Below, piece by piece: positions 24,934 through 35,154 of a stretch of DNA of 64,000 bases. Source of the DNA: Palsa-360 sp963719875 (GTDB taxonomy: Bacteria > Acidobacteriota > Terriglobia > Acidiferrales > UBA7541); contig CAVRDJ010000001.1 in assembly GCA_963719875.1 (NCBI GenBank), forward strand, positions 1-64,000. Direction: 5' to 3'. How positions within the stretch are numbered: the first letter of the stretch is position 1; each line of letters opens with the position of its first letter. Below the pieces are notes generated by a model. It did no database searches. It was not told the DNA's origin and was given only the letters and a program-made list of their open reading frames with translations. A program made the translations under genes and the position numbers.

Positions 24934-25728
24934 ATGGGAATGATCATGCCCCCTCCTGGTGATGAGTTTTATTATGCGCGCATCGTTGAGCGGAGGGACA
25001 TTTCAGAAGGTCTATTGGTGGTGCAAGTGGATCCAGGCGGGGATTTTTCGTTCGTGCCAGGTCAATACGCGACACTTGGCGTCTTTGCTCCCGGAAAACA
25101 TTATGAACGCGCGTATTCGATTGTTTCCGCACCACACGAAAGGTTCATGGAATTCTTCATCGAATTAGTGCCGCACGGCGACCTAACGCCGCGGCTTTTC
25201 TCGCGCCGCGTCGGCGAAGAGCTCACTCTTCGGAAGAACGCCAAAGGTCGCTTCACACTCGATGCCACCAGCAGCCGAACGAACCATCTTCTGGTTGCAA
25301 CCGTAACAGGAGTGGCCCCCTTTGTCAGTTATGTGCGATCTCTTTATCGACAGTGGAAGGATGGAAGCTTTGCCGGCGAGCACAAACTGTTCTTGCTCGA
25401 GGGCGCCAGCCGTTCCTGGGAGCTAGGCTACAGCGAGGAACTGCAACGGCTGAGCAATGAAGTCCCATGGTTTTTTTTCTCGCCGACGATTAGCCGCCCT
25501 TGGGACGATGTTGATTGGAAGGGCGAACGAGGACGAGTCGACGAAGTGGTCCGAAAGTACGCCGATCATTGGGAATTGGCTCCCGAAAACACGACCGCGT
25601 ATCTCTGTGGCCACCCTACCATGGTTGACAATGTCAGGGGCATTTTGCACCGCAGAGGATGGCAAAAAAACAGCATCAAGGAGGAGCTCTACTTTATCTC
25701 GGCCAAGAAGGCTGCACGCACCGGCTAA
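24934..25728 (+). CDS. fpr: Ferredoxin--NADP reductase-like flavoprotein
   Basis: 264 residues. The FAD domain has FVPGQYATLGVF and the flavin motif R-A-Y-S-I-V-S-A-P; the NADP domain has ATVTGVAPFVSYVRSLY, FLLEGASRSWELGY and the C-terminal AYLCGHPTMVDNVRGIL. The family passes electrons between NADPH and ferredoxin or flavodoxin, often in oxidative stress. It lies upstream of thioredoxin reductase with 217 bases between, and behind the sigma-54 promoter and paired enhancers. Several starts are possible (24934, 24940, 24946). Confidence 0.88.
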   Translation: MGMIMPPPGDEFYYARIVERRDISEGLLVVQVDPGGDFSFVPGQYATLGVFAPGKHYERAYSIVSAPHERFMEFFIELVPHGDLTPRLFSRRVGEELTLRKNAKGRFTLDATSSRTNHLLVATVTGVAPFVSYVRSLYRQWKDGSFAGEHKLFLLEGASRSWELGYSEELQRLSNEVPWFFFSPTISRPWDDVDWKGERGRVDEVVRKYADHWELAPENTTAYLCGHPTMVDNVRGILHRRGWQKNSIKEELYFISAKKAARTG

Positions 25729-25875
25729 GCCGTCCTGTCGATGGGGCGCTTGGCGCCTCCCGGATTGACAGCCTCCGGAGCGTTCGGAACACCTTGCTGG
25801 CAGCTACCCGAATATCTGGTCGACCGCCTTTACCTCGTGTTTTCGTTTTTGGAAATCTATCAGTATCCGACAGGT

Positions 25876-25900
25876 TGAGAGGCAGCCTGCGCCTCAACCG
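25876..25900. repeat. Small inverted repeat between reductase genes
   Basis: TTGAGAGGC and GCCTCAA form a hairpin about 45 bases before the trxB start. It lacks a T-run, so it is more likely an mRNA processing or attenuation structure than a terminator. Confidence 0.3.
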
Positions 25901-25945
25901 TATTCGGAAGGCTGAACGCTGATTCGGTCAATAGGAGAGCGTCGC

Positions 25946-26872
25946 GTGAATAATGTGATCATTATCGGCAGCGGCTGCGCGGGAATGACGGCTGCCATTT
26001 ACGCTGGGCGCGCCAATCTGAAACCTGTGGTGATCGACGGGCTGGAACCCGGCGGCCAGCTTGCGCTAACGACAATGGTTGAGAATTGTCCCGGATTTCC
26101 CGACGGCATTCTGGGCCCGGACCTGATTGAAAATATGCGCAAGCAGGCGCTGCGCTTCGGCGCGGAATTCAAATCCGGCGCGATCTCGGACGTCGATCTC
26201 AGCAAGCGGCCGTTCAAGATCACCGCGGGTAAACAGACTTATGAAACTCAGGCGCTGATTATTGCCGCCGGCGCGACCGCGCGCCTCATGGGGCTGGAGT
26301 CCGAGCGTAAATTAATCGGCTACGGCGTTTCGACGTGCGCCACGTGTGATGGCTATTTCTTCCGCGGCAAGGATATTGCCGTGGTGGGCGGCGGCGATTC
26401 GGCCATGGAAGAAGCGAATTTTCTTTCGCGGTTTGCCAGCAAAGTGTATCTGGTTCACCGGCGCAGGGAATTTCGCGCCTCTAAAATCATGGTGGACCGC
26501 GCGCGCGCCAACGAAAAAATTCAATTCGTGACTCCTGTGATCGTCGAAGACATTTCAGACGTGACCAAGGGCGGCGTGGAAAACATGACCCTGCGCAACG
26601 CGGAGACGAATCAGGCCTCAACGCTTCCGGTGTCGGGAATCTTTATCGCCATCGGCCACGTTCCGAACACCAAGGTGTTTCGGGGCAAGTTGGACATGGA
26701 CGAAAACGGTTACCTCATCACACATCACGGCAGCCAGACCAAGATTCCCGGCGTTTTCGCCGCCGGCGACGTGCAGGACCACCACTACAAGCAGGCGGTC
26801 ACCGCGGCAGGCTCGGGTTGCATGGCCGCGATCGACGCGGAGAAATTTCTCGAGATGCGCGCGGACGTCTGA
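25946..26872 (+). CDS. trxB: Thioredoxin-disulfide reductase
   Basis: 308 residues from GTG 25946 with AGGAGAG upstream. The FAD motif is IIIGSGCAGMTAAIYAGRA, the active site is the C-A-T-C in GVSTCATCDGYFFRG, the NADPH motif is VVGGGDSAMEEA with HRRREFRAS, and the end has the family signature GVFAAGDVQDHHYKQAVTAAGSGCMAA. It uses NADPH to reduce thioredoxin, and here it could feed the many thioredoxin-fold proteins encoded nearby. Confidence 0.95.
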   Translation: MNNVIIIGSGCAGMTAAIYAGRANLKPVVIDGLEPGGQLALTTMVENCPGFPDGILGPDLIENMRKQALRFGAEFKSGAISDVDLSKRPFKITAGKQTYETQALIIAAGATARLMGLESERKLIGYGVSTCATCDGYFFRGKDIAVVGGGDSAMEEANFLSRFASKVYLVHRRREFRASKIMVDRARANEKIQFVTPVIVEDISDVTKGGVENMTLRNAETNQASTLPVSGIFIAIGHVPNTKVFRGKLDMDENGYLITHHGSQTKIPGVFAAGDVQDHHYKQAVTAAGSGCMAAIDAEKFLEMRADV

Positions 26873-27174
26873 ACTGGCGCACGCTCTCTGGCAGATAAAT
26901 CTATAGGGGGGAGCTGTCCATGTCAGGAATGAAAAAGCGTGCTTTGTCATCGCCTTGGCTCATGTCGAGATGCACCGGCCAAATCGCCCCTGAAAGGGCA
27001 GGCGACCCACAAAAACACAAACCAAGCAGAAATTAAATGTGACTCTGTAACTTAGCGTTCCGAGTATCTCGACGCGAGGGTGCTTGCCGAACCTTCCAGC
27101 ATTCGTCGATTGGAAAGTCGTTATTTGTAACGGCTTCTTTTGGGGTGGAGTTTCGATCGAACTAAGGAGGCAGG
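26873..27174. other. Intergenic region upstream of TonB receptor
   Basis: About 300 bases. A TGTAAC at 27046 has GTATC after 12 rather than 15 bases, so it is not counted as an ECF-type promoter. AAGGAGGCAGG at 27164 serves the receptor. Nothing else recognised. Confidence 0.35.
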
Positions 27175-30100
27175 ATGAAAAATGGAGATTTGTGTCCGTA
27201 CATTGATATTACTCGTCACGATCAAAATGACGAAAAGGTTTACTGCCCACAGGGAGCCTGTAGACCGGTGAAGGTGTGCGACGCAAGCTTAAGCAAAGCG
27301 AGCGTCTTGCTTTTCCTGCTTCTAGTCCTTGCGATCGTTGCACCGACCACGGCTCTTCACGCGCAAGTGTCTGGAGCGACCTTAGCCGGCACGGTCACAG
27401 ATCCCTCGGGCGCCGTCATACCAAACGCCGAGTTGTCGATCCAGAACGTGTCCACGGGAGTAACGCGGAAACTGACCACGGATTCGGCCGGTTTTTACTC
27501 GGCTCCCAATTTAATGCCAGCGACGTACGAAGTTATGGTTACGGCGGCTGGCTTCGAGACGACAATTCGAAAGGGAATAACACTGACAGTGGGCGCGCAG
27601 CAAGTAATGAATATCTCCATGAAAATTGGCGGCTCGACTCAGCAAGTCGAGGTCACGACTGGAGTTTTGGGCGTCGAATTGGCTTCGTCCGAGATTAGCG
27701 GAGTCGTTACTCAGAAGACCGTCGTGGATCTGCCCTTGAACGGGCGCGACTGGACCCAACTTGCCACTTTACAAGCTGGCGTCGATTCGCTCGGTTCGGT
27801 GCAGACGGATGCCGGCACGAAGGACCGTGCGCGCAGAGGGTATGGCGTGGAACTTTCGATCTCCGGCAGCCGCCCGTCGCAACAAAACTATCGCATCGAC
27901 GGCATCAGCGTGAACGATTACGCCAACACCAGCCCGGGAAGCGTTGAAGGCGCAACCCTGGGCGTGGACGCCGTGCAGGAGTTTTCCGTTCTGACCAACA
28001 ATTACGCCGCCGAGTACGGACGGACGTCCGGCGGGGTAGTTAACGCCGTTACCAAGTCCGGCGCGAACGATTTCCATGGAAACGTGTTTGAGTTCTTGCG
28101 CAACAGCGCTCTCGACGCCGCCAATTTCATCGATAACGCCAACGGTAACCCCAAGCCTAACTTCGTGAAAAACCAATTCGGCGGTTCCATTGGCGGTCCG
28201 ATCAAGAAGGACCGCACCTTCTTCTACGCGGATTATGAGTCGCTTCGCCAAAGCGAGGGAATCACCACGCAGACTTTCGTCCCCTCGGCCGCTATTCGCG
28301 GGATCGGCACTGGCCCGGGAGGTGGACCGGGGCCTTCGACGGTGTGCAGCATCCCGCAGCCGACCTGCACGACCATGACGCTCGGCCAGTTCGTGGCAAA
28401 TAATGGGGAGAGGATCCTGCATCCCGACCCTGTAACGGGTATCGACTCATCGGTCGTACCCTACCTCGGCCTATGGCAACTCCCCAACGCGGGGCTCGTT
28501 GGCAACGGCGACCAAGGAATTTACGCCTTTACTGCGGGCGTGTTGACCATAGAAAACTTCGGGAACATCCGAATCGATCACAAGTTTTCCGAAAAGGATA
28601 GTGTGACCGGCACCTACCAGAACGATCAAGCCATCGCGACGCAGCCGGACGCAAACAATGACGTCCTGGCAAACAACCTGACGAACCGCCAGCTCATTTC
28701 GATTGAAGAGACCCACATCTTCAGCCCGCAATTGATTAACACTGCCCGATTTGGCTTGAACCGCTCCGTGCACACCGGAGGGGGCATATCCGCCATCAAT
28801 CCCCTGGCCGCAAATCTGGCCCTCGGGGAAAGCGCAGGGTCCGATAACCCCCAAATTGACATATTGGCAGGCGGATATAACTCCATTCAACCGGGTGTGA
28901 ATCAGGTAGAAGTCGTGAACTTCTTCCAGAATTCATGGCAAGGCTACGATGACCTGTTTCTGTCCAAGGGAATTCACAGCCTGAAATTTGGGTTTGCCGT
29001 GGAGAACATCATTACGCTTACCGCCAACCCGGCCCCTGCGGGCGATGTCCAATTTGCGTCGCTGTACGAGGATACGCAACACGGCGGGTTGCTTCTTAAC
29101 AGTCCCTTGAGCCTGAATGGCCCGGTAAACACTGTTTTTCCGCAACTCGATTTTCACACGACAATTTTCGGTGGTTACGTCCAGGACGACGTTCGCCTGC
29201 GACCCACGCTGACGCTGAATCTGGGATTGCGTTACGAAACATCCACCGTGCCGAATGAGGTCAATGGCAGGCTCTCCGCCCTTTCGTCTCCCTTTAACCA
29301 GACCGTGCCGTTTATCGGCCATACGGTTTTCCAGAATCCCACGCGTCGCAACTTTGAACCGCGCGTGGGCTTCGCCTGGGATCCATTCGGCAACGGCAAG
29401 ACTTCTGTCCGGAGCGGCTTCGGATTGTTTGACGTCCTCCCTCTGGCGTATGAATTCGGGCAGTTTGCCACCAACGCCGCGCCTTTTATTCAGAACGGCT
29501 TTATTTCGACCACCTCCGCGACGAACCCATTAGTGCAGGGAGATTTTCCGACCATCGCATTCAACAAATTGGCCGCCAATGTGGCCCAGGGCCTCAGCGA
29601 GCGGTTTCCGTACGTTGAAAATAAGCCGAAGCGCAGCTATGTGTTGCAATGGAACCTCTCCATTCAGCGAGAGCTTTTGCCGGATTTAACCGCGACGATT
29701 GCGTACGTGGGTTCCCGGGGCATTCACCAGCTGTTCCGGGCCGACGACATCAACGTCCCGCTGCCCACTCTGACGTCTGCCGGTTACCTTTTTCCCGCGA
29801 GTGGCGCTCCGAAACTGAGCCCCAATGTTGGACAGATCGATACGCTACAGTGGGGCAACGATTCGTTCTACCATGGCTTGGAATTGCAAGTTACCAAGAA
29901 GCTGAGCCAGGGCTTTCAAGTTGGCGGCAGCTACACGTGGAGCAGGGCGATTGACGGAGGCGATGGGTCGATCGCTAGCGACTCTTTCGTTAACTCAATT
30001 CCGAATCTCCTCTTCTTTGCTCCCTCGACCCGGCGCGGGCCTTCCGACTTCAACATAACCCAAAACGTGACCATAAATTTCCTGTGGCTCGTGCCCAGCC

Positions 30101-30666
30101 CGTTTCACGGTGTGGGCGGTAAATTGACGCACGGCTGGCAGGTGGGCGGGATTTTCACCGGTCGGACTGGACTGCCGTTCACTCCTCTAATCGGTGGCGA
30201 TCCTCTTGGCCAAGGCAACGCGGGACCGTTTGATTATCCGAATCGGTTGGGGGGCCCAGGTTGCGCTTCCTTGGTCAATCCCGGCAACAGGGAAAACTAT
30301 ATCAAGACACAGTGTTTCGCGTTGCCGCAGAGCACGCCCGCGATCGCCTCCCAATGCAATCTATTTGGGAACATACCGGGCACCTGCGCGAATCTGCTGG
30401 GTAATGCGGGCCGGAATGTTATCAATGGTCCCGGACAGGCGGATTTTGATTTTTCCCTGGTTAAACAAATAAAGATCAACGATCGCTTTGGCTTGGAGTT
30501 TCGCTCGGAGTTTTTCAATGTAATCAATCACCCGAACTTTAACGCCCCCATCGCCAACAGCGCAATTTTCAATGCGGACGGAACCATTCCGGCAAGCCCA
30601 GGACAAATTCTCTCCACCTCCACCACGGCGAGAGAGATTCAGTTTGGGTTGAAATTGGCCTTTTGA
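27175..30666 (+). CDS. Oar-type TonB-dependent receptor
   Basis: 1163 residues from ATG 27175 behind AAGGAGGCAGG. The N-terminus is unusually long before the hydrophobic signal (SVLLFLLLVLAIVAPTTALHAQ ends near residue 64) and holds three Cys. Then a carboxypeptidase-regulatory domain (about 67-150), a plug (LPLNGRDWTQLATLQAGV, FRIDGISVNDYA-like YRIDGIS, AEYGRTSGGVVNAVTKSGAN) and a barrel ending EIQFGLKLAF. It is followed by two cytochrome c/propeller proteins that could be its functional partners at the outer membrane (inference from position). Confidence 0.92.
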   Translation: MKNGDLCPYIDITRHDQNDEKVYCPQGACRPVKVCDASLSKASVLLFLLLVLAIVAPTTALHAQVSGATLAGTVTDPSGAVIPNAELSIQNVSTGVTRKLTTDSAGFYSAPNLMPATYEVMVTAAGFETTIRKGITLTVGAQQVMNISMKIGGSTQQVEVTTGVLGVELASSEISGVVTQKTVVDLPLNGRDWTQLATLQAGVDSLGSVQTDAGTKDRARRGYGVELSISGSRPSQQNYRIDGISVNDYANTSPGSVEGATLGVDAVQEFSVLTNNYAAEYGRTSGGVVNAVTKSGANDFHGNVFEFLRNSALDAANFIDNANGNPKPNFVKNQFGGSIGGPIKKDRTFFYADYESLRQSEGITTQTFVPSAAIRGIGTGPGGGPGPSTVCSIPQPTCTTMTLGQFVANNGERILHPDPVTGIDSSVVPYLGLWQLPNAGLVGNGDQGIYAFTAGVLTIENFGNIRIDHKFSEKDSVTGTYQNDQAIATQPDANNDVLANNLTNRQLISIEETHIFSPQLINTARFGLNRSVHTGGGISAINPLAANLALGESAGSDNPQIDILAGGYNSIQPGVNQVEVVNFFQNSWQGYDDLFLSKGIHSLKFGFAVENIITLTANPAPAGDVQFASLYEDTQHGGLLLNSPLSLNGPVNTVFPQLDFHTTIFGGYVQDDVRLRPTLTLNLGLRYETSTVPNEVNGRLSALSSPFNQTVPFIGHTVFQNPTRRNFEPRVGFAWDPFGNGKTSVRSGFGLFDVLPLAYEFGQFATNAAPFIQNGFISTTSATNPLVQGDFPTIAFNKLAANVAQGLSERFPYVENKPKRSYVLQWNLSIQRELLPDLTATIAYVGSRGIHQLFRADDINVPLPTLTSAGYLFPASGAPKLSPNVGQIDTLQWGNDSFYHGLELQVTKKLSQGFQVGGSYTWSRAIDGGDGSIASDSFVNSIPNLLFFAPSTRRGPSDFNITQNVTINFLWLVPSPFHGVGGKLTHGWQVGGIFTGRTGLPFTPLIGGDPLGQGNAGPFDYPNRLGGPGCASLVNPGNRENYIKTQCFALPQSTPAIASQCNLFGNIPGTCANLLGNAGRNVINGPGQADFDFSLVKQIKINDRFGLEFRSEFFNVINHPNFNAPIANSAIFNADGTIPASPGQILSTSTTAREIQFGLKLAF

Positions 30667-30677
30667 GAAACGAGTCG

Positions 30678-30707
30678 ATCAACGCACGAGTCCGTGTGCT
30701 AGTTGAT
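30678..30707 (+). terminator. Hairpin after the TonB receptor gene
   Basis: ATCAACGCAC pairs with GTGC-TA-GTTGAT. No T-run follows, so termination is only possible, not shown. Confidence 0.4.
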
Positions 30708-30831
30708 TAAGATCTGGAGCGATTGCGCGAAGCAGGCATGGCGTGGTCACGGCGGCTAAATAGGCTTCTCCAGGGATTGATTTGTCGGGAAGAGTACTTG
30801 ACGACCGTTAAAAATGCCGTAGGGAGAGGAC

Positions 30832-32919
30832 ATGACGAGAAAAAATCGGACCCAGGTTGTGGTCCTCTGCACTGCAATCGCTCTCACGCTCGCTGGAGCC
30901 GCGGGGTGGTCCCCTGCGTCTCCGGCGAACGCACGTAGTTCTCAAACTGCGTTGGGTCAGTCAGCGCCGGAAATACCCACGGACGATCTACAGCGATCGA
31001 TTAGAATCGACAGTTACACGGAGGTGGCTGACAGCGGGCCACGAAGAGGAGAAAATCTATACTTTTTTAAGTGCTGGATGTGCCACAACCAGTATGCGCA
31101 GGCAGGGCCTTACTTGAAGGATGTTTACAGTCGCGCGACTCTAATGTCCGGCAAGCCTGTCAGCGATGAAACAGTAAGGGAGCAGATCAAGAACGGCGGG
31201 CCTTGGATGCCGGCTTTTGGAACGACCTTATCCGATCCCGACATAGCGGATCTGCTAGCTTACATTAAAGAAGGTAAATGCTGCATCGAAGGAGAGGAGC
31301 TTCCGCCGAATCCCTGGTATCGGGCCGTCGCACACAGGTGGCCGGTCCAGACCGCCGTTGCGGGTGGCGCGAAGGGAATCATACGCATTTCAAGCGGAGA
31401 TTCGCCAGAAGGGATCGGTGTGCAGTTGATCGCCCCGAATGGCGTCAGAACTACTGTCTACACCGACGTCGAGGGAAAATACGAATTCCCCGAGATGCAG
31501 GCAGGTACGTACACTTTGCGGATTCCAACGCCACTGACCTTTAAGCCTTATCGTCGAGATTCGGTCCGAATTGACGGCGCGACGAAACTCAACGAGATTG
31601 TCCTGGATCGAGTTTCCAAAACGGACAGCCTGCCCGCAACCGCTCAGATCAGATCTCAGCTAAGCGGTGCGGAGCTGTTGTGGAACCTGCCCGGCACAGG
31701 GGAGGAAAAGGCAACTTTCCAAAAAGTATGTTCGCCCTGCCATGAATGGCAACAGATTTTGCGGAACCATTACGATGAGCGTAGCTGGACGGCAATCGTA
31801 GACCGGATGACTCATTACTACAGCGCTCCTCTCGTCGTTCGAATTAAAGGGGCGGCAGTCCTGGGATCGAATGATCAAGACGACGACGTCATTGTGAAAT
31901 GGCTGTCGAGAGTCCGGGGCCCTCAGTCGCAAGACGCACCGTTACGCGCGTTTCCTCGTCCAAGCGGAACCTCCAGTCGGGCTGTCGTCACCGAATATGA
32001 AATGCCTCAATCACTCCTTACACCTCATGATGTCGCAGGCGACTCGAAGGGCAACATCTGGTTTACCAGCCATAAGTCACGATTCATCGGCAAGCTCGAT
32101 CCTCTGACGGGCATCGTGACCGAATACACGGTTCCTCTGACGCCCGGCGCGATGCCTGGGACTCACCGCATCACGGTGGACAAGAGCGATATTGTTTGGT
32201 TTTCAGAACCCTGGGCACACGTTTTAGATAGGCTTGATCCGCGAACGGGGAAAATCACGCGCTTGCCCATAGAAGTTCCCGAGCCTCTTAATGTTGCGGG
32301 ATTTAGCAATTTCGCCTTGGCGCCGGACGGTTTCATCTGGGATAACCAGGACAATCAGGTCCGAAAGATTGATTCCGAAACAGGCAAAATCTTGCGGGAA
32401 TACCCAAACCAAGTCAAATTCAGTTACGACAACCTGATTTCCGCGGATGGGAAGTATTGGGCGGGGGGCGGGCCCCCTGGATACGGGAATACAGTGGAGC
32501 GCTTAGATCTTCAGACAGGCAAATTGACAGGACTGAACACGGGCAACCATATGGCAACCGCAAAGAGAGGTGGATTTGACCCCTCGGACAATGCGTGGTT
32601 CGGTGGCGGTGACGGCGCGCTCATCGAGCTGAATGGAAATACGGGCCGTATTGTTGAGCATTGGCCTCCGACTCCACCTAGCCCGCTTACCGATTTCTAT
32701 GAGGCTATGCCGGACAAGAATGGAGACGTGTGGGCTGCGGTATTACACGGACGCCAGTTTGTGAGGTTTAGTCCCCGAACGTCTCGGTGGACCGTCTACC
32801 AGCTACCGGAGCCGTTTGCGTATGACCGAAGAACTTGGATCGATAATTCCACGGTTCCAGTAACAGTCTGGTACGTAGACTATGATGGATATTTGGTCCG
32901 CCTCCAACCTTTGGAATAG
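30832..32919 (+). CDS. Cytochrome c / regulatory domain / virginiamycin B lyase-like propeller fusion (copy 1)
   Basis: 695 residues: signal peptide (to about 35); a c-type cytochrome with C81-W-M-C-H85 and distal M126 region (GGPWMPAFGTTLSD); a carboxypeptidase-regulatory domain at about 180-260 (VRTTVYTDVEGKYEFPEMQAGTYTLRI); a second haem motif C300-S-P-C-H304; and a C-terminal six-bladed beta-propeller from about 370 like streptogramin lyase Vgb (DVAGDSKGNIWFTSHKSRFIGKLDPLTGIVTEY). In Acidobacteriota such proteins are common but uncharacterised; a periplasmic dehydrogenase or electron-carrier role is likely, lyase activity unlikely. A close paralogue follows at 33043. Confidence 0.88.
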   Translation: MTRKNRTQVVVLCTAIALTLAGAAGWSPASPANARSSQTALGQSAPEIPTDDLQRSIRIDSYTEVADSGPRRGENLYFFKCWMCHNQYAQAGPYLKDVYSRATLMSGKPVSDETVREQIKNGGPWMPAFGTTLSDPDIADLLAYIKEGKCCIEGEELPPNPWYRAVAHRWPVQTAVAGGAKGIIRISSGDSPEGIGVQLIAPNGVRTTVYTDVEGKYEFPEMQAGTYTLRIPTPLTFKPYRRDSVRIDGATKLNEIVLDRVSKTDSLPATAQIRSQLSGAELLWNLPGTGEEKATFQKVCSPCHEWQQILRNHYDERSWTAIVDRMTHYYSAPLVVRIKGAAVLGSNDQDDDVIVKWLSRVRGPQSQDAPLRAFPRPSGTSSRAVVTEYEMPQSLLTPHDVAGDSKGNIWFTSHKSRFIGKLDPLTGIVTEYTVPLTPGAMPGTHRITVDKSDIVWFSEPWAHVLDRLDPRTGKITRLPIEVPEPLNVAGFSNFALAPDGFIWDNQDNQVRKIDSETGKILREYPNQVKFSYDNLISADGKYWAGGGPPGYGNTVERLDLQTGKLTGLNTGNHMATAKRGGFDPSDNAWFGGGDGALIELNGNTGRIVEHWPPTPPSPLTDFYEAMPDKNGDVWAAVLHGRQFVRFSPRTSRWTVYQLPEPFAYDRRTWIDNSTVPVTVWYVDYDGYLVRLQPLE

Positions 32920-33042
32920 TTGGCAAAATGATGATCTCCCGCAATGAGAATGGCAAGCCCTTCTCTGAGGAGAGAGTTGTTGGATGTTTTGGATGGCGTG
33001 TGCCGCGAGCTAGGGAAATGCTTTGGTTAAACGGGGGCTATT

Positions 33043-35151
33043 GTGCAGAGACGAAGGCATAGTTTTTCGCAGTCCGCAATTCTATTTTCTCTGACCATCG
33101 TATTCGCTCTGATTGCAGTGGGGGCGGTAAACAGTAGGTCGGCTCGCGGGAACGCGACGCCGCCAGACTCTCAGTCCTCTTCACCAATATCCACCCCGGG
33201 CGACGATCTAAAGCGCTCCTATAGGACCGACCACTACCTCGAAGTCGCGGAAAGCGGGGCGGACCGCGGGGAAAATATTTATTGGCATAAGTGCTGGGCC
33301 TGCCACAACCAATATCAACAGGCAGCGCCTCAGCTGGAAGGCCTTTTCAAGCGCGCCGCTCTGATCACCGGAGTTCCCGTCAACGAGGAAAATGTAGCCG
33401 CGCATATCAAAAAGGGCGGGCCGGGAATGCCCTCGTTTGGCACGACCCTCGCCAACGCCGATGTAGCCGATGTGGTTAACTATCTGCACAGTGACAAATG
33501 TTGCGTTGAGGGAGAATCGCTTCCGGCCAATCCGTGGTACCGATCGCAAACGAATAAATGGACCGTGCAGAGCGGCCTCTCCGGCGGAGCCACAGGGGTA
33601 GTGCGCGTGACCAGCGGTGATTCGCCCGAGGGCGTGATGGTGCAACTCATCGCGCCAAACGGTGTGCGCACCACCGTCTACACCAATGAAGACGGAAAAT
33701 ATGAATTCCCAAAAATGCGGTCCGGTGCTTACACGCTGCGGATCGCGAATCCGCTGGAATTCAAACCCTACCGGCGGGATGCCGTGCAAATCGACGGCTC
33801 CGTCAAATTAGAAGACATTGTGCTGGAGCGAATTACCAAGACACGCGCGCTGCCAGCCACGCCGGAAGTGGAATCGCAGCTGAGCGGCGAGGAAATTCTG
33901 TGGAATCTTCCGGGCACAGTGGAGGAAAAAGAGGCGCTGCACGCCACTTGCGCCCTGGGCTGCCATTCCTTCCAGCAGATTTTCAAGAATCGCTATGACG
34001 AGCGCAGCTGGGGCGTGCTGGTGGCACGCATGTTGCATCGCGGAGGCGGTCCGCTGATCAACGATCCGCTGGAGCCGGTGATTGAGTCGCAGCAGGCCAC
34101 CGACAGAATGCTCACCAAGTGGCTGGCGCGAGTGCGCGGGCCGGAATCGGTGGATGAGCCGATGTACGCGTTTCCTCGGCTGACTGGAGAATCCAATCGC
34201 GTGGTGGTCACCGAATTCGAGTTGCCGCGGGCGCTGCAAAGCGCGCACGATGTTTACGGAGACGGTAATGGAACTATTTGGTACACAAGCCACCTGAGCC
34301 GCTTCTTCGGAAAGCTCGATACACGCACGGGCATCGTGACCGAATACCAGACTCCTCTGACCCCAGGCGCGCAGCCGGGCACGCATCACGTCTACGTGGA
34401 GAAGAATGGCGAAGTGCTCATTTCCGAGCCGTGGTCGCATAAGTTGCTGAAGCTCGATCCGCGAAACGGCGAAATGGCCGAAGTGCCCGTGGCGGCGCCC
34501 TTCCCGATCAACTCGGCGGGCATGGCCGATTTCGATTTGACGCCGGACGGATATGTGTGGGCCAGCATGGGCGGAGGATACGCCGCCGAAAAGATCGATC
34601 CAAAAACAGGGAAGACGGTGCAGAAATTTCCGATGAAGGTTCCCTTCAGCTATGACGGCATCATTTCCCAGGACGGAAATTTCTGGGCTGGTGGCGCGAT
34701 TTCCGGGACAACGGGAAACTCCGCCGAGCTGCTGGACATTCGAACGGGTCAAATGCTCAATTTGAATTCCGGAGACCGGCGGTCGGCCGGGCGCAGGGGC
34801 GGATTCGATCCGTTCGGGAATGCCTGGTTCGGCGGCGAGAACGGAACTTTGGTGGAACTGGACGCCGCCGCCAAGCGTATCCGGGAATTTTATCCTCCCG
34901 GGCCAGTCGATCCCTACACAGATCTGTATTCCGTGGAACCGGATAAGAACGGCGAAGTGTGGGGCGGCGAATTGCACGGGCGAGAATTTCTGCGATTCAA
35001 CCCGAAAACGGGCCATTGGACCGAGTACGCCATGCCGGAGCCGTATTCACATTCGCGTGCGGTTTGGGTGGACAAGTCCACGACGCCGACCACCGTTTGG
35101 TACGCTGATTACAGCACCGGGCGCATCGTTCGCATTCAGCCATTAGAGTAG
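33043..35151 (+). CDS. Cytochrome c / regulatory domain / propeller fusion (copy 2), second haem motif CX3CH
   Basis: 702 residues from GTG 33043. Same domain order and high similarity to the protein at 30832. The first haem site is C84-W-A-C-H88. The second is C303-A-L-G-C307-H308, that is CX3CH with one extra residue compared with CSPCH in copy 1. CX3CH sites are rare; either the haem lyase tolerates it or this copy has lost the second haem. The regulatory domain is at about 185-265 and the propeller from about 375. Tandem duplication is evident. Confidence 0.88.
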   Translation: MQRRRHSFSQSAILFSLTIVFALIAVGAVNSRSARGNATPPDSQSSSPISTPGDDLKRSYRTDHYLEVAESGADRGENIYWHKCWACHNQYQQAAPQLEGLFKRAALITGVPVNEENVAAHIKKGGPGMPSFGTTLANADVADVVNYLHSDKCCVEGESLPANPWYRSQTNKWTVQSGLSGGATGVVRVTSGDSPEGVMVQLIAPNGVRTTVYTNEDGKYEFPKMRSGAYTLRIANPLEFKPYRRDAVQIDGSVKLEDIVLERITKTRALPATPEVESQLSGEEILWNLPGTVEEKEALHATCALGCHSFQQIFKNRYDERSWGVLVARMLHRGGGPLINDPLEPVIESQQATDRMLTKWLARVRGPESVDEPMYAFPRLTGESNRVVVTEFELPRALQSAHDVYGDGNGTIWYTSHLSRFFGKLDTRTGIVTEYQTPLTPGAQPGTHHVYVEKNGEVLISEPWSHKLLKLDPRNGEMAEVPVAAPFPINSAGMADFDLTPDGYVWASMGGGYAAEKIDPKTGKTVQKFPMKVPFSYDGIISQDGNFWAGGAISGTTGNSAELLDIRTGQMLNLNSGDRRSAGRRGGFDPFGNAWFGGENGTLVELDAAAKRIREFYPPGPVDPYTDLYSVEPDKNGEVWGGELHGREFLRFNPKTGHWTEYAMPEPYSHSRAVWVDKSTTPTTVWYADYSTGRIVRIQPLE

Positions 35152-35154
35152 GTC

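Noticed and set aside
27046..27067. TGTAAC followed by GTATC before the TonB receptor at 27175
   Set aside because: Spacer is 12 bases, not 15, so it does not fit the promoter family.
33808..35016. 402-codon open frame antisense to the second cytochrome/propeller gene
   Set aside because: Shadow of a strongly supported gene; composition rich in Arg, His and Gln without any recognisable motif.
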